Shown in pieces: positions 50,280 to 59,457 of a stretch of DNA of 64,000 nucleotides; the first letter of the stretch is position 1, and the number at the start of each line of letters is the position of its first letter. Source of the stretch: Rathayibacter sp. VKM Ac-2856 (GTDB lineage: Bacteria > Actinomycetota > Actinomycetes > Actinomycetales > Microbacteriaceae); NCBI RefSeq assembly GCF_013205055.1, contig NZ_JABMLF010000004.1:419840-483839 (forward strand), written 5' to 3'. A model generated the notes under the pieces. That model saw only the letters and a list, made by a program, of their open reading frames with translations. It was not told the origin of the DNA and did no database searches. The translations under genes and the position numbers were made by a program.

Positions 50280-50728
50280 CGAGCGGACCCCGGGTCCTCG
50301 CGGCCCGCGCCTACCGGGACGGCACTCCCTGGTGGACGATCGAGATCCCCGAGCTGACGTCGATCGCCCCGAACGGAGCGGAGATCGTCGCGACCGGAGG
50401 CGCGGTCTCGACCCGCGGCATCCAGGCCGCCGCCCGCGAGCTCGCCGCCGTGCACCTCGACGTCGGCGTCGACGACGTCGAGGTCAGCGTGACCGTCGAG
50501 GCGCCGCCCGAGGTCCTGGCGCGGTGGAACGAGGGCGCCCGCGCCGAGGAGGAGGCGCGCGCCGCGCTGCGGCACGCGGGCGAGCTCCGCCGCGAGGCCG
50601 TCCGCGCCCTGCGCGCCGACGGCTACACCGTCGAGGCGGTCGCGGCCGCCCTGCGGATCAGCCCCGCACGCGTCTCGCAGCTCACCGCCGTCCCCGACGC
50701 GGGGGACGCGCTCGACAGGACCGCCTGA
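50276..50728 (+). CDS. hicB: HicB family antitoxin with helix-turn-helix
   Basis: 150 residues. The first part (about 5-75) is the degraded RNase-H-like HicB fold (A-R-A-Y-R-D-G-T-P-W-W-T-I-E-I-P and ..I-Q-A-A-A-R-E-L-A-A-V). A charged helix (80-115) joins it to a helix-turn-helix, G-Y-T-V-E-A-V-A-A-A-L-R-I-S-P-A-R-V-S-Q-L (about 116-136). It neutralises HicA and should bind the dyad at 50015. The HTH is of the AsnC/Xre-like short type rather than a ribbon-helix-helix. Confidence 0.8.
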   Translation: MTSGPRVLAARAYRDGTPWWTIEIPELTSIAPNGAEIVATGGAVSTRGIQAAARELAAVHLDVGVDDVEVSVTVEAPPEVLARWNEGARAEEEARAALRHAGELRREAVRALRADGYTVEAVAAALRISPARVSQLTAVPDAGDALDRTA

Positions 50729-50905
50729 CGCCACCGCGGAACGAAGGCCGAGCGTCCGGGATCGCCGTGGAATCGGCGGATCCGGTCGTCCGGCCGTCGT
50801 CCTGCGGGCGACTCCGCGGGCACCGGCGCGCGCAGGGCGCGCAGACCCTCCGAGACGGGGGAGGCCGGACGTGCAAACGGTTCCAGACAGCGACCGGGGG
50901 GCGTA

Positions 50906-50911
50906 TACGAT
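50906..50911 (+). promoter_or_regulatory. Possible -10 upstream of the pgmB-like gene
   Basis: TACGAT inside GTATACGATAC, 76 bp before the GTG. GCAAACGGTTCC at 50873-50884 has the central CG of LacI-type operators, but only as a weak match. Confidence 0.3.
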
Positions 50912-50987
50912 ACCTGCTGTCCGCGCGGACGGCCTGTCGACGGCGGAGCCCGACGCACCCGTGCCCCGACCAGAGGTCCTCACCGCT

Positions 50988-51767
50988 GTGACTGCTTCCC
51001 CGACGCGCCCCGACGCCTCCGCCCTCCGCCGGGCCCGGGCGCTGCTCTTCGACCTCGACGGGGTGCTCACCCCGACCGCCGACGTGCACATGCAGGCCTG
51101 GGCGCGCCTCTTCACGCCCTACCTCGAGTCGCGCGGCGTCGCCGAGGGCTACACCGACGCCGACTACTTCCGCTACATCGACGGCCGACCGCGCTACGAC
51201 GGCGTCCGGGCGCTCCTCGCCTCCCGCGGCATCACCCTCCCCGAGGGCTCGCCGAGCGACGACCCAGCGCTCGAGACCGTCTGCGGCCTCGGCAACCGCA
51301 AGAACGACGCCTTCAACGCGACCCTCGCCGAGAACGGCGTCGCCCCCTACCCGGGCTCGCTCGCCCTGGTCGACGCCGCGATCGCCGCGGGCGTCGAGGT
51401 GGCCGTGGTCACCTCCTCGCGCAACGGCGTCCCGGTGCTCGAGGCCGCGGGGATCCGCGACCGCTTCGACGTCGTCGTCGACGGGCTGCTCGCCGCCCGC
51501 GACTCGATCGCCGGCAAGCCCGCCCCGGACACCTACCTGCACGCCGCGCAGCTGCTCGGCCTCACCGCCGCCGAGTGCGTGGTCGTCGAGGACGCCCACT
51601 CCGGAGTCGCCGCCGGCCGCGCGGGCGCCTTCGGCCTCGTCGTCGGAGTCGACCGCGGCGTCGGCCGCGACACGCTGCTCGAGCACGGCGCCGACATCGT
51701 CGTCGACGACCTGGCCGAGCTGCTCCCCTTCCTCCCCTCCGCCCCCGCCCCCGAGGACGCCGCATGA
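50988..51767 (+). CDS. Beta-phosphoglucomutase-like HAD hydrolase
   Basis: 259 residues. Motif I is F-D-L-D-G-V-L-T (D22 nucleophile, D24), followed by T-A-D-V-H; V-T-S-S-R-N-G is motif II; K in A-G-K-P-A-P-D and V-V-E-D-A-H-S-G are motifs III and IV. The helical cap includes G-N-R-K-N-D-A-F-N, seen in the beta-PGM of trehalose/maltose loci. It would turn beta-glucose-1-phosphate into glucose-6-phosphate. The GTG at 50988 is chosen (AGAGG upstream); GTG 50961 is possible. It overlaps the GH65 gene by ATGA. Confidence 0.88.
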   Translation: MTASPTRPDASALRRARALLFDLDGVLTPTADVHMQAWARLFTPYLESRGVAEGYTDADYFRYIDGRPRYDGVRALLASRGITLPEGSPSDDPALETVCGLGNRKNDAFNATLAENGVAPYPGSLALVDAAIAAGVEVAVVTSSRNGVPVLEAAGIRDRFDVVVDGLLAARDSIAGKPAPDTYLHAAQLLGLTAAECVVVEDAHSGVAAGRAGAFGLVVGVDRGVGRDTLLEHGADIVVDDLAELLPFLPSAPAPEDAA

Positions 51768-54268
51768 ACCCCATCACCTCCGACCCGCTCGACCGCAACC
51801 GCTTCCCGGTCGACGAGTGGGCTCTGATCGAGACCGAGTTCGCCACCGAGCTGCAGGGACGCACCGAGACCCTCTTCGCGACCGGCAACGGCTACCTGGG
51901 GCTGCGCGGCAACGTCGAGGAGGGCCGCGACGGCTACGCCTACGGCACCTTCATCAACGGCTTCCACGAGACCTGGCCCATCCGGCACGCGGAGGAGGCG
52001 TTCGGCTTCGCCCGCGTCGGCCAGACCATCGTCAACGTGCCCGACGCGAAGATCATCCGGCTCTACGTCGACGACGAGCCGTTCGTGCTCAGCGAGGCCG
52101 ACGTCCTGGCCTACACGCGCCGCCTCGACTTCGCGAACGGCGTGCTCACCCGCGAGCTGGAGTGGCGCACCCCCTCCGGCAAGCGCGTTCTGATCCGCTC
52201 GCGCCGGCTGGTCTCCTTCACCGACCGCCACCTCGCGATCCTCGACTACGAGGTCGAGATGCTCGACCACGACGCCTCCGTGCTCATCTCGAGCCAGATC
52301 CTCAACCGCCAGGACGGCGTCGACGAGTACCACGCGCCCTCGGGCAGCGAGGCGGCCGGCTTCGACCCGCGGAAGGCCGAGTCCTTCGAGGACCGCGTGC
52401 TCCAGCCGAGCCTCAAGCGCGTCAGCGGCACCCGCTACCTGCTCGGCTACCGCACCACCAACTCGCGGATGACCGTCGCCTGCGGCGCCGAGCACGTGCT
52501 CGAGACCGACAACGAGTGGGACCAGACCTCCCAGATCGACGACGACCTCGCCAAGCACGTCTACCGCGTCAAGGCGAAGGCCGGCGTGCCGGTGCGCCTG
52601 ATCAAGACGCTGACGTACCACACCTCGCGCGGCGTCCCCGTGCGCGAGCTCGCCGACCGCTGCGACCGCACGCTCGACCGCGCCCGCGAGACGCCGGTGG
52701 AGGAGCAGTTCACCAAGCAGCGCGAGTGGCTCGACGACTTCTGGGCCCGCTCCGACGTGCGGATCGACGGCCAGTCCGCGATCCAGCAGGCCACCCGGTG
52801 GAACCTCTTCCAGCTCGCCCAGTCCACCGCCCGGACCGACGGCGGCGGCGTCGCGGCGAAGGGCGTCTCGGGCTCCGGCTACGGCGGCCACTACTTCTGG
52901 GACACCGAGGTCTACGTCCTCCCGTTCCTCAGCTACACCGCACCGCTCGTGGCGCGGAACGCCCTGCGCTTCCGCCAGAACATGCTCGAGGCGGCCCGCT
53001 CCCGCGCGGCCGAGCTCAACCAGCGCGGCGCGCTCTTCCCCTGGCGCACCATCAACGGCCAGGAGTCGTCGGCGTACTACGCCGCCGGCACCGCGCAGTA
53101 CCACATCGACGCCGACATCTCGTATGCGCTGATGCAGTACGTCGCCGCGACGGGCGACGACGACTTCCTCGCCCGCGGCGCCATCGACATCCTGGTCGAG
53201 ACCGCGCGGATGTGGGCCGACCTGGGCTTCTGGCGCAGCAACGGCGACGACCACTTCCACATCCACGGCGTCACCGGGCCCGACGAGTACACGACCGTCG
53301 TGAACGACAACCTGTACACGAACGTGATGGCGCGCTCGAACCTCCGCGCCGCCGCCCGCGCCGTCGAGCTGCTGAAGGCCGTCGAGCCGTCGGCCTACGA
53401 GCGGATGGTCGCCCGGCTGCTGCTGGACGAGGACGAGGTCCTCGAGTGGGCCCGCGCGGCCGACAAGATGCACATTCCCTTCGACGAGCGGGCCGGCATC
53501 CACCCGCAGGACGCGGCCTTCCTCGAGAAGGAGCTGTGGGACCTGGAGAACACCCCGGCGACCAAGCGCCCGCTGCTGCTGCACTTCCACCCGCTGGTGA
53601 TCTACCGCTTCCAAGTGCTCAAGCAGGCGGACGTCGTGCTCGCCCTGCTGCTGCAGGGCAACGAGTTCACGGCGGAGCAGAAGCGCGCCGACTTCGAGTA
53701 CTACGACGCCCTGACCACCGGCGACTCGACGCTGTCGGCGGTCGTGCAGTCGATCATCGCGGCCGAGGTCGGCTACAGCGATCTGTCGCGGCACTACTTC
53801 CTCTCGGCGCTGTTCGTCGACCTCGCCGACCTGCACCGCAACACCGCCGACGGCATCCACGTCGCCTCGACCGGCGGCGTCTGGAGCGCGCTGGTCTACG
53901 GCTTCGGCGGGATGCGCGACCACGGCGGTCGGATCACGCTCGACCCGCGCCTGCCCGACGACTGGGACCGCCTGATCTTCCGCATCACGCTGCACGGCAC
54001 GCGGGTGCGGGTCGAGGTGACCCAGGCCGAGGTGCTGCTGACCGTCGAGGACGGCGACGCAGCGGCGATCACCGTCCGCGGCGAGCGCGTGCACGTCGAG
54101 GCCGGCAACCCCGTCCGCGTCGACCTCGGCCACCAGGGCCCGCGCCTCGTCGGCGCCCCCACCACCTCCGACATCGAGGGCACCCGCCGCTCCGACGGCA
54201 CCGTCATCACCGCCTCCATCCCCACCATCTCGATGACCCCCGAGCCCGAGGTCCTCACCGGCCCGTAG
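51764..54268 (+). CDS. Glycoside hydrolase family 65 phosphorylase
   Basis: 834 residues: an N-terminal beta-sandwich (about 1-270), a linker, an (alpha/alpha)6 barrel (about 330-700) and a C-terminal beta-sheet. The general acid is E508 in G-V-T-G-P-D-E-Y-T-T, and the phosphate site includes the H-Y-F-W-D-T-E motif near 380. Family members phosphorolyse maltose, trehalose, kojibiose or nigerose, releasing beta-glucose-1-phosphate. The coupled beta-phosphoglucomutase supports this. Which disaccharide is used is not certain. It has no transporter next to it. Confidence 0.9.
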   Translation: MNPITSDPLDRNRFPVDEWALIETEFATELQGRTETLFATGNGYLGLRGNVEEGRDGYAYGTFINGFHETWPIRHAEEAFGFARVGQTIVNVPDAKIIRLYVDDEPFVLSEADVLAYTRRLDFANGVLTRELEWRTPSGKRVLIRSRRLVSFTDRHLAILDYEVEMLDHDASVLISSQILNRQDGVDEYHAPSGSEAAGFDPRKAESFEDRVLQPSLKRVSGTRYLLGYRTTNSRMTVACGAEHVLETDNEWDQTSQIDDDLAKHVYRVKAKAGVPVRLIKTLTYHTSRGVPVRELADRCDRTLDRARETPVEEQFTKQREWLDDFWARSDVRIDGQSAIQQATRWNLFQLAQSTARTDGGGVAAKGVSGSGYGGHYFWDTEVYVLPFLSYTAPLVARNALRFRQNMLEAARSRAAELNQRGALFPWRTINGQESSAYYAAGTAQYHIDADISYALMQYVAATGDDDFLARGAIDILVETARMWADLGFWRSNGDDHFHIHGVTGPDEYTTVVNDNLYTNVMARSNLRAAARAVELLKAVEPSAYERMVARLLLDEDEVLEWARAADKMHIPFDERAGIHPQDAAFLEKELWDLENTPATKRPLLLHFHPLVIYRFQVLKQADVVLALLLQGNEFTAEQKRADFEYYDALTTGDSTLSAVVQSIIAAEVGYSDLSRHYFLSALFVDLADLHRNTADGIHVASTGGVWSALVYGFGGMRDHGGRITLDPRLPDDWDRLIFRITLHGTRVRVEVTQAEVLLTVEDGDAAAITVRGERVHVEAGNPVRVDLGHQGPRLVGAPTTSDIEGTRRSDGTVITASIPTISMTPEPEVLTGP

Positions 54269-54308
54269 CCGCCATGGAGGCGCCGCCCCGCGGCGCCCCG
54301 CTCCTCTC

Positions 54309-54573
54309 CATGCTGATCGAGCAGCCCGCTCCGCAGGCGTATCGAGATCTCCCGCCGCAGACACGTGAGGTCTCGATACGCCCCTCCGGGGCTACTCGAC
54401 CAGCATGAACGTGCCGCCCTGCAGTGTGCCGCGCCCCTTTCTCCCTGCTGATCGAGTAGCCCGCGTCGCGGGCCGCTCCATGCTGATCGAGTAGCCCGCT
54501 TCGCGGGCGTATCGAGATCTCCCACCGCAGAGACGGCGGCCTCCATCCGCCCCTCCAGGCCTGCTCGACCACC
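54309..54573. repeat. Dispersed hairpin element, cluster 8 (family B)
   Basis: The 381-bp gap 54269-54649 has no gene. It holds a head-to-head pair (54309-54347 and 54368-54407; forward stem CCCC/GGGG), two inverted units in tandem (stems CCCGC/GCGGG with loops GTC and TTC) and a decayed forward end (to about 54573). Confidence 0.82.
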
Positions 54574-54637
54574 CCGGAGCCCCCACTCCCCACGCGCCCC
54601 GACGCGCCTGCGAGCCGCCCCCACCGCGCTCCGCTGC

Positions 54638-54649
54638 TAGCGTCACCCG
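54638..54649 (+). promoter_or_regulatory. -10 element of a leaderless promoter
   Basis: TAGCGT (54638-54643), 6 nt before ATG 54650. Confidence 0.4.
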
Positions 54650-55944
54650 ATGATCATGAGCAACCCTCGCGTCCCCCCGCACGTGCCGACGACCGTCGCC
54701 GTCGTCAGCGACTACGCGCTCGACTACACGGGCGGCGCGCAGACGGCCATGGTCGCGGAGGGCCGGGCCCTCGTGCAGGCGGGCCTGCGCGTGCTGCTCG
54801 TCGTCCCGCGCTCGGACACCACCCTCCCGCTCGCCGGAATCGACGTCCGCCCGATCCCGGCGGTGCGCATCCCGGTCGTCCAGCTGCCGATCGTCCGCAG
54901 CAGCCGGCGCACCCGCGCGCTGCTCGAGCGCCTGTTCCGCGACGAGGACGTCCGCACGGTCCACGTGCACTCCGAGTTCGGCCTCGCGGTCGCCGCCCTG
55001 GCGGTCGCCGAGCGACTCGCGATCCCCTCGATCGCCACGGTGCACACCTTCTTCTGGCGCGGCGTGCCCGGACTCGCGGGGCGACTGCTGGCTCCGCTCG
55101 CCGCCGCGCACGTCGCCGCCGTGACCGGCCGCCGCCCGCACCCGAGCCGAGACGCGAGGGACGACCGTCTCGGCGCCCTCCTCCGCGACGTCACGCGCAG
55201 CGCCGCCGCCCGCGCCGACCTCGTGATCTCGCCGTCGGCCCATCAGGCCGAGGCGCTCCGCCGCTCCGGACTCTCACCGGTCGCGGTGCTCCCCAACACC
55301 GTCGTCCCCCGCGACCCCCACCCCGCCGACTCCGACCCCGACGACTCGGACCCCGCCGACAGCGGACCGGCCGACTCCGCGGACAGGACCGGCCCGCTCC
55401 GCCTGCTCTAGTCGGCCGGTGCGCTCCGGAGAAGCGGCTCGTGCCGTTCCTCGAGTCCTGCCTCGCCGTCCTCGCGCGAGACCCCGGAGCCCTCGCCGTC
55501 GAGGTCGTCGGCACCGGCCCCGAGCTCGCGCGCGCCCGCCGCCTCGCCGCGGGATCCCCGGCGATCGTCTTCAGCGGCTTCGTCGAGAACCGCCTGATCG
55601 GCGACGCCGTCCGCCGGTCCGACCTCGTCGTCCTCACCTCGTTCGGCTTCGACAACCAGCCGATGGTCGTCGTCGAGGCGCTGCAGGGCGGCCGCGGCGT
55701 CCTCCACGTGGACCCCGCCCTCACCGAGGGCCTCGACGGCCCGGGGCTGCTCGCCCCCGTGGAGCCCGCCGCCTTCGCCGAGCACCTCGAGCGGCTCTGC
55801 CGCGACCGCGCCCCGGTCCGCGCCGCCGCCGCGGCGGCCCGCCGGGCCTTCGCCGGCTTCGCGCCCGAGGCGCACGCCCAGGCGCTCCTCGCCCTGCACG
55901 CCGCGGCGCGCGAGATCGCCGCCCGTCGCGCTTCAGGCCGCTAG
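54650..55944 (+). pseudogene. Glycosyltransferase (GT4-like), disrupted by a frameshift
   Basis: The N-terminal part (54650-55411, 253 residues) has D-Y-T-G-G-A-Q-T near 25-32, S-E-F-G-L, V-H-T-F-F-W and a GT4-type acceptor domain, then a D-P/A-D-S repeat and G-P-L-R-L-L before TAG. The C-terminal part continues in the -1 frame from GTC 55411: V-G-R-C-A-P-E-K-R-L, then F-S-G-F-V-E-N-R, S-D-L-V-V-L-T-S and V-V-V-E-A-L-Q-G-G-R-G-V, the donor domain. Together they make one GT4 enzyme of about 430 residues. One missing base near 55409 explains it. It may be a decayed gene or a sequencing error; no slippery heptamer is seen. ATG 54656 is an alternative start. Confidence 0.8.
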
Positions 55945-55981
55945 CGCGACCGGGCGCCGCGACCGCGCAGAGCGACGGTCG

Positions 55982-56686
55982 TCAGGCCGAGGCGACCAGC
56001 GCGCGCACCGCGGAGGTGAAGAACGCGAGCCCGTCCACGCCGGAGCGCATCGCCGCCGGGGTGTCCGGGCCGAAGCCGGGCTCGACCGCGTGCTCGGGGT
56101 GCGGCATCAGGCCGACGACGTTGCCGCGCGCGTTCGCGACCCCGGCGATGTCGTTCATCGAGCCGTTCGGGTTGGCGCCGAGGTAGCGGAAGACCACGCG
56201 GCCCTCGCCCTCGAGCTCGGCGAGCGTCTCGGCCGAGGCGATGTAGCCGCCCTCGCCGTTCTTCAGCGGGATGGTGATCTCCTGGCCGGCCTCGAAGTCG
56301 CTCGTCCACGCGGTGGAGGCGTTCTCGACGACGAGCCGCTGGTCGCGGCAGACGAAGGAGCCGACGTCGTTGCGGATCAGGCCGCCGGGCAGCAGGTGCG
56401 CCTCGGTCAGCATCTGGAAGCCGTTGCAGATGCCGAGCACGGGGGTGCCGGCGTTCGCGGCGTCGATGACCTCGCGCATGATCGGCGAGTGCGAGGCGAT
56501 GGCGCCGCAGCGCAGGTAGTCGCCGTAGGAGAAGCCGCCGGGCAGCACGATCGCGTCGACGCCGTCGAGGTCGTGGTCGCCGTGCCAGAGGGCCACGGGC
56601 TCCGCGCCGGCGAAGCGGACCGCGCGCTGCGCGTCGCGGTCGTCGAGCGAGCCGGGGAAGGTGATGACGCCGATGCGCATGCTCAC
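55982..56686 (-). CDS. purQ: Phosphoribosylformylglycinamidine synthase, glutaminase subunit
   Basis: 234 residues, a class I glutamine amidotransferase. [14 protein letters not shown] (48-61), G-I-C-N-G-F-Q with nucleophile C87, and M-P-H-P-E-H near the end give the triad. It supplies ammonia to PurL. GTG at 56686 overlaps the purS stop (GTGA); ATG 56680 is two codons later. Confidence 0.96.
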   Translation of the reverse strand: MSMRIGVITFPGSLDDRDAQRAVRFAGAEPVALWHGDHDLDGVDAIVLPGGFSYGDYLRCGAIASHSPIMREVIDAANAGTPVLGICNGFQMLTEAHLLPGGLIRNDVGSFVCRDQRLVVENASTAWTSDFEAGQEITIPLKNGEGGYIASAETLAELEGEGRVVFRYLGANPNGSMNDIAGVANARGNVVGLMPHPEHAVEPGFGPDTPAAMRSGVDGLAFFTSAVRALVASA

Positions 56687-56931
56687 GCCTCCGGGTAGTG
56701 GATGCCGACGACGTCCTCGATCACCGAGTTCGACAGCATCTCGTCGGCCAGCGCGGCGACGGAGGCGCGGACCTCGTCGGTGACCTCGTCGACCGTGATC
56801 TCGAAGCGCTTGCCGACCCGCACGCCCGTGACGGCGGAGTGGCCGAGGCGCGAGAGCGCGCCGGCGACGGCCTTCCCCTGCGGATCGAGCAGCTCGGCCT
56901 TGGGCATGACTTCAACGACGATCGTGGGCAC
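56683..56931 (-). CDS. purS: Phosphoribosylformylglycinamidine synthase, PurS subunit
   Basis: 82 residues, the usual length. [19 protein letters not shown] is the PurS signature, then V-R-V-G-K-R-F-E-I. It bridges PurL and PurQ. GTG at 56931 gives the family start P-T-I-V-V-E-V. First gene of purSQ; a possible -10 (TACGAT on the reverse strand, 56978-56983) lies 46 bp upstream. Confidence 0.95.
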   Translation of the reverse strand: MPTIVVEVMPKAELLDPQGKAVAGALSRLGHSAVTGVRVGKRFEITVDEVTDEVRASVAALADEMLSNSVIEDVVGIHYPEA

Positions 56932-57038
56932 CGGGTTCTCCGAGGGTCTCGAGGGCTGTGCGGATCTCCGCGGGCCCATCGTACCCGCCCGGCTTTCCGG
57001 CGATCCGCCGCCCGATGGACGGGGGCGGATCGGCCCGG

Positions 57039-57920
57039 TCAGGCCGCCGCGGTCACCCGCAGCGTGTTCGCCCACGGGTCCTCGAAGGACAGCGTGCGCC
57101 CGTCGTCCGCCGTCGCGACGCTCGCCGCGCGCAGCCGCTCGCCGAGGGCACCGAGGTCGTCCGCCGCCGGCACCACGATCTCGACCTGCCCGAGTCCGAG
57201 GGCGAGCTGCCGCCGCCCGGCGCCGAGCGAGTTCCAGGTGTTCATCGCCATGTGGTGGTGGTAGCCGCCTGCCGAGACGAACAGCGCCTGACCGCCGTAC
57301 GCGATCGTCGTCTCGAAGCCGAGCCGGTCGACGTAGAACTCCTTCGCCGTCGCGACGTCGCCCACGCTCAGGTGCACGTGCCCGACCGAGGCGCCGCCGA
57401 GCCGAGGCTGCGCGATCGCCTCCTCGGTCAGGTGCTCGCGGAGGAAGGCGTTCGGGTCGAGGAAGAGCGTCGACATCTCGATCCGCCCGTGCGTCCAGGA
57501 CCACTGCGTGCGGTCGCGGTCCCAGTAGAGCTCGACGCCGTTGTGCTCCGGGTCGTCGAAGTAGAACGCCTTGCTCACGAGGTGGTCGGAGCTGCCGGTG
57601 AAGGAGCCGGGGTGCCGGGTCGCGACGCTGTGCACGGCGGCCGCGAGCGCCGCCTCGGTCTCGAAGAGGATCGCGGTGTGGAAGAGCCCGGCGCTGCGCG
57701 GGGCCGCGTGCCGCAGCTCGGGGGCGTGCTGGAGGATCACCGCCGGGACGCCGCCCCGGCCGAGGACCGCGACCGAGCCGTCCTGCGAGAGCAGGTCGAG
57801 CAGGACGGCGTCGCGGTAGTAGGCGACCATCCCGTCGAGGTCGGCGACGCGCAGCGTGACCGCCCCCATCACGGTGTCGGGGGCGAGCAGGTCGGGGGAG
57901 GAGGTGGTCATGCCGGTCAT
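57039..57920 (-). CDS. Two-domain VOC family dioxygenase-like protein (CatE type)
   Basis: 293 residues with two vicinal-oxygen-chelate modules: M-G-A-V-T-L-R-V-A-D-L (about 18-28) and V-G-H-V-H-L-S-V-G-D-V (about 179-189). Metal-ligand candidates are H181 region, H in G-G-Y-H-H-H-M-A and a late Glu (L-S-F-E-D-P-W), the pattern of extradiol ring-cleavage enzymes such as catechol 2,3-dioxygenase CatE. D-P-E-H-N-G-V-E-L-Y in the first module is also typical. An operator-like dyad lies upstream. Substrate unknown. Confidence 0.85.
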   Translation of the reverse strand: MTGMTTSSPDLLAPDTVMGAVTLRVADLDGMVAYYRDAVLLDLLSQDGSVAVLGRGGVPAVILQHAPELRHAAPRSAGLFHTAILFETEAALAAAVHSVATRHPGSFTGSSDHLVSKAFYFDDPEHNGVELYWDRDRTQWSWTHGRIEMSTLFLDPNAFLREHLTEEAIAQPRLGGASVGHVHLSVGDVATAKEFYVDRLGFETTIAYGGQALFVSAGGYHHHMAMNTWNSLGAGRRQLALGLGQVEIVVPAADDLGALGERLRAASVATADDGRTLSFEDPWANTLRVTAAA

Positions 57921-57934
57921 GCTAGGTCCAACTC

Positions 57935-57950
57935 AGTTGTAGCCACAACT
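57935..57950. promoter_or_regulatory. Dyad upstream of the VOC gene
   Basis: AGTTGT-AGCC-ACAACT, a perfect 6-bp inverted repeat in an AT-richer patch, 15 bp upstream of the VOC start (57920). It resembles a MarR-type operator, but no such regulator is adjacent. Confidence 0.4.
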
Positions 57951-58094
57951 ATTTCCTCCTCGAAGAACGAGCCGGCGGAGCGACGTCTCGGGTTCATAGG
58001 ATCGGCATAGCTCCCGTCCAGCCCGCGCGAGGCGGAGGGTCGTCGAATGGACTCCGGTCGCCGTCAGGGGCGGCCCCGGCCACGAGGACGAACC

Positions 58095-59453
58095 ATGAAC
58101 GAGCGACACGAATCCGACGGCGCCGAGCGCGAGCCCGGCACCGACTCCACCCCGGTGGACCCCGGCGCCGAGGAGCGCCGGGCGCTGCGCACCGACGACC
58201 GCCGTCGGCGCCGTCGTGCGCTGATCGCCGGCGGTGCCGGGCTCGCCCTGCTGATCGGCGTCACGGCCGGGGGTGTCTCGCTCGCCGGCGGCGCGGAGTC
58301 GGGCACCGCCGCCTCGTCCAGCACGGCCACCACGACCGTCTACCCGGGCGGCTCCCGCGGCTCCTTCGGCGGAGGCATCGTCGTGCTGCCCTACTCCGGG
58401 GGCTCGTCGACCTACGGGTACGGCAGCGGATCGGTCCCCGGCTACGGCTCCGGCTCGTCCTCCACCTCCACCTCCACCTCCACCTCGACCTCGACCGACG
58501 CCGTCGCCGCGAGCGCTGCGCAGACCGCCGGCGTCGTCACCATCACCTCCGACCTCACCTACCAGGGAGCGACCTCCGCCGGCACCGGCGTCATCCTCAC
58601 CTCGGACGGCATGATCCTCACCAACAACCACGTCGTCGAGGGCTCCACCAGCATCACGGTCACCGTCGAGTCGACCGGCCGGGAGTACACCGCCCGCGTG
58701 GTCGGCACCGACAAGACGAACGACATCGCCGTGCTCCAGCTCGAGGGCGCCTCGGGCCTCACCCCGGCGACGCTCGACACCGACGGTGTCGCGGTCGGCG
58801 ATGCGGTCACCGCGGTGGGCAACGCGAAGGGCACCGGCAACCTGGTCGCCGCGGCCGGCACGGTCACCGCGCTCGGGCAGAGCATCACCACCCAGTCCGA
58901 GGCCGGCATCACCGGCGAGTCGCTGACCGGGCTGATCCAGGTCGACGCCGACATCGTCGCCGGCGACTCCGGCGGCCCCCTGGTCGACGCGTCCGGCGCC
59001 GTCGTCGGCATCGACACGGCCGCCTCGAGCGGGACGGCGGACATCACCGGCTTCGCCGTCCCGATCTCCACCGCGCTCGACATCGTGGCCGGGATCGAGG
59101 CGGGAGCCGACACCGCGACCATCGAGATCGGCTACCCCGCCTTCCTCGGCGTCTCGCTGTCCTCGGGCACCGCGGGCGGTGCCTCCGGCGCGGTCTACGG
59201 AGTCCCGTCCACGTCCACCGTCGCGGGCGCCCTCATCGCGGGCGTCATCGAGGGGACTCCCGCGGCCGACGCGGGGCTCGCCGCCGGCGACGTCGTCACG
59301 GCGGTCGACGGCACCGCTGTCACCTCGGCCGACGCCCTCTCCGCGGCCCTCGCCCAGCGCGAGCCCGGCGAGTCCGTCACCCTCACCTGGACCACCGCCG
59401 CCGGCACCTCGCAGTCCGCCGCGGTCACCCTCGTCGAGGGCCCGGTCGCCTGA
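58095..59453 (+). CDS. HtrA-type serine protease with PDZ domain
   Basis: 452 residues. A cytosolic acidic/basic tail, one membrane helix (about 42-65), a Gly/Ser linker with a (S-T)n run (about 122-134), then an S1C protease with triad H179 (T-N-N-H-V-V), D210 (T-N-D-I-A-V-L) and S292 (G-D-S-G-G-P-L), and one PDZ domain (about 375-445, with G-V-I-E-G-T-P-A-A-D-A-G-L-A-A-G-D). The start at 58095 is preferred over 58047 because GAGGACG lies just before it. It performs extracytoplasmic protein quality control. The PDZ binding loop lies within F-L-G-V-S-L. Confidence 0.9.
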   Translation: MNERHESDGAEREPGTDSTPVDPGAEERRALRTDDRRRRRRALIAGGAGLALLIGVTAGGVSLAGGAESGTAASSSTATTTVYPGGSRGSFGGGIVVLPYSGGSSTYGYGSGSVPGYGSGSSSTSTSTSTSTSTDAVAASAAQTAGVVTITSDLTYQGATSAGTGVILTSDGMILTNNHVVEGSTSITVTVESTGREYTARVVGTDKTNDIAVLQLEGASGLTPATLDTDGVAVGDAVTAVGNAKGTGNLVAAAGTVTALGQSITTQSEAGITGESLTGLIQVDADIVAGDSGGPLVDASGAVVGIDTAASSGTADITGFAVPISTALDIVAGIEAGADTATIEIGYPAFLGVSLSSGTAGGASGAVYGVPSTSTVAGALIAGVIEGTPAADAGLAAGDVVTAVDGTAVTSADALSAALAQREPGESVTLTWTTAAGTSQSAAVTLVEGPVA

Positions 59454-59457
59454 CCAG

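Noticed and set aside
50873..50884. A LacI-type operator before the beta-phosphoglucomutase gene
   Set aside because: Only a half-site-quality match and no LacI regulator adjacent; left as a remark.
54650..55411. The glycosyltransferase N-terminal half as a complete short protein, or a programmed -1 frameshift
   Set aside because: The stop falls in the middle of the two-domain GT4 fold. There is no slippery X-XXY-YYZ heptamer or obvious downstream pseudoknot, so loss of a base is simpler.
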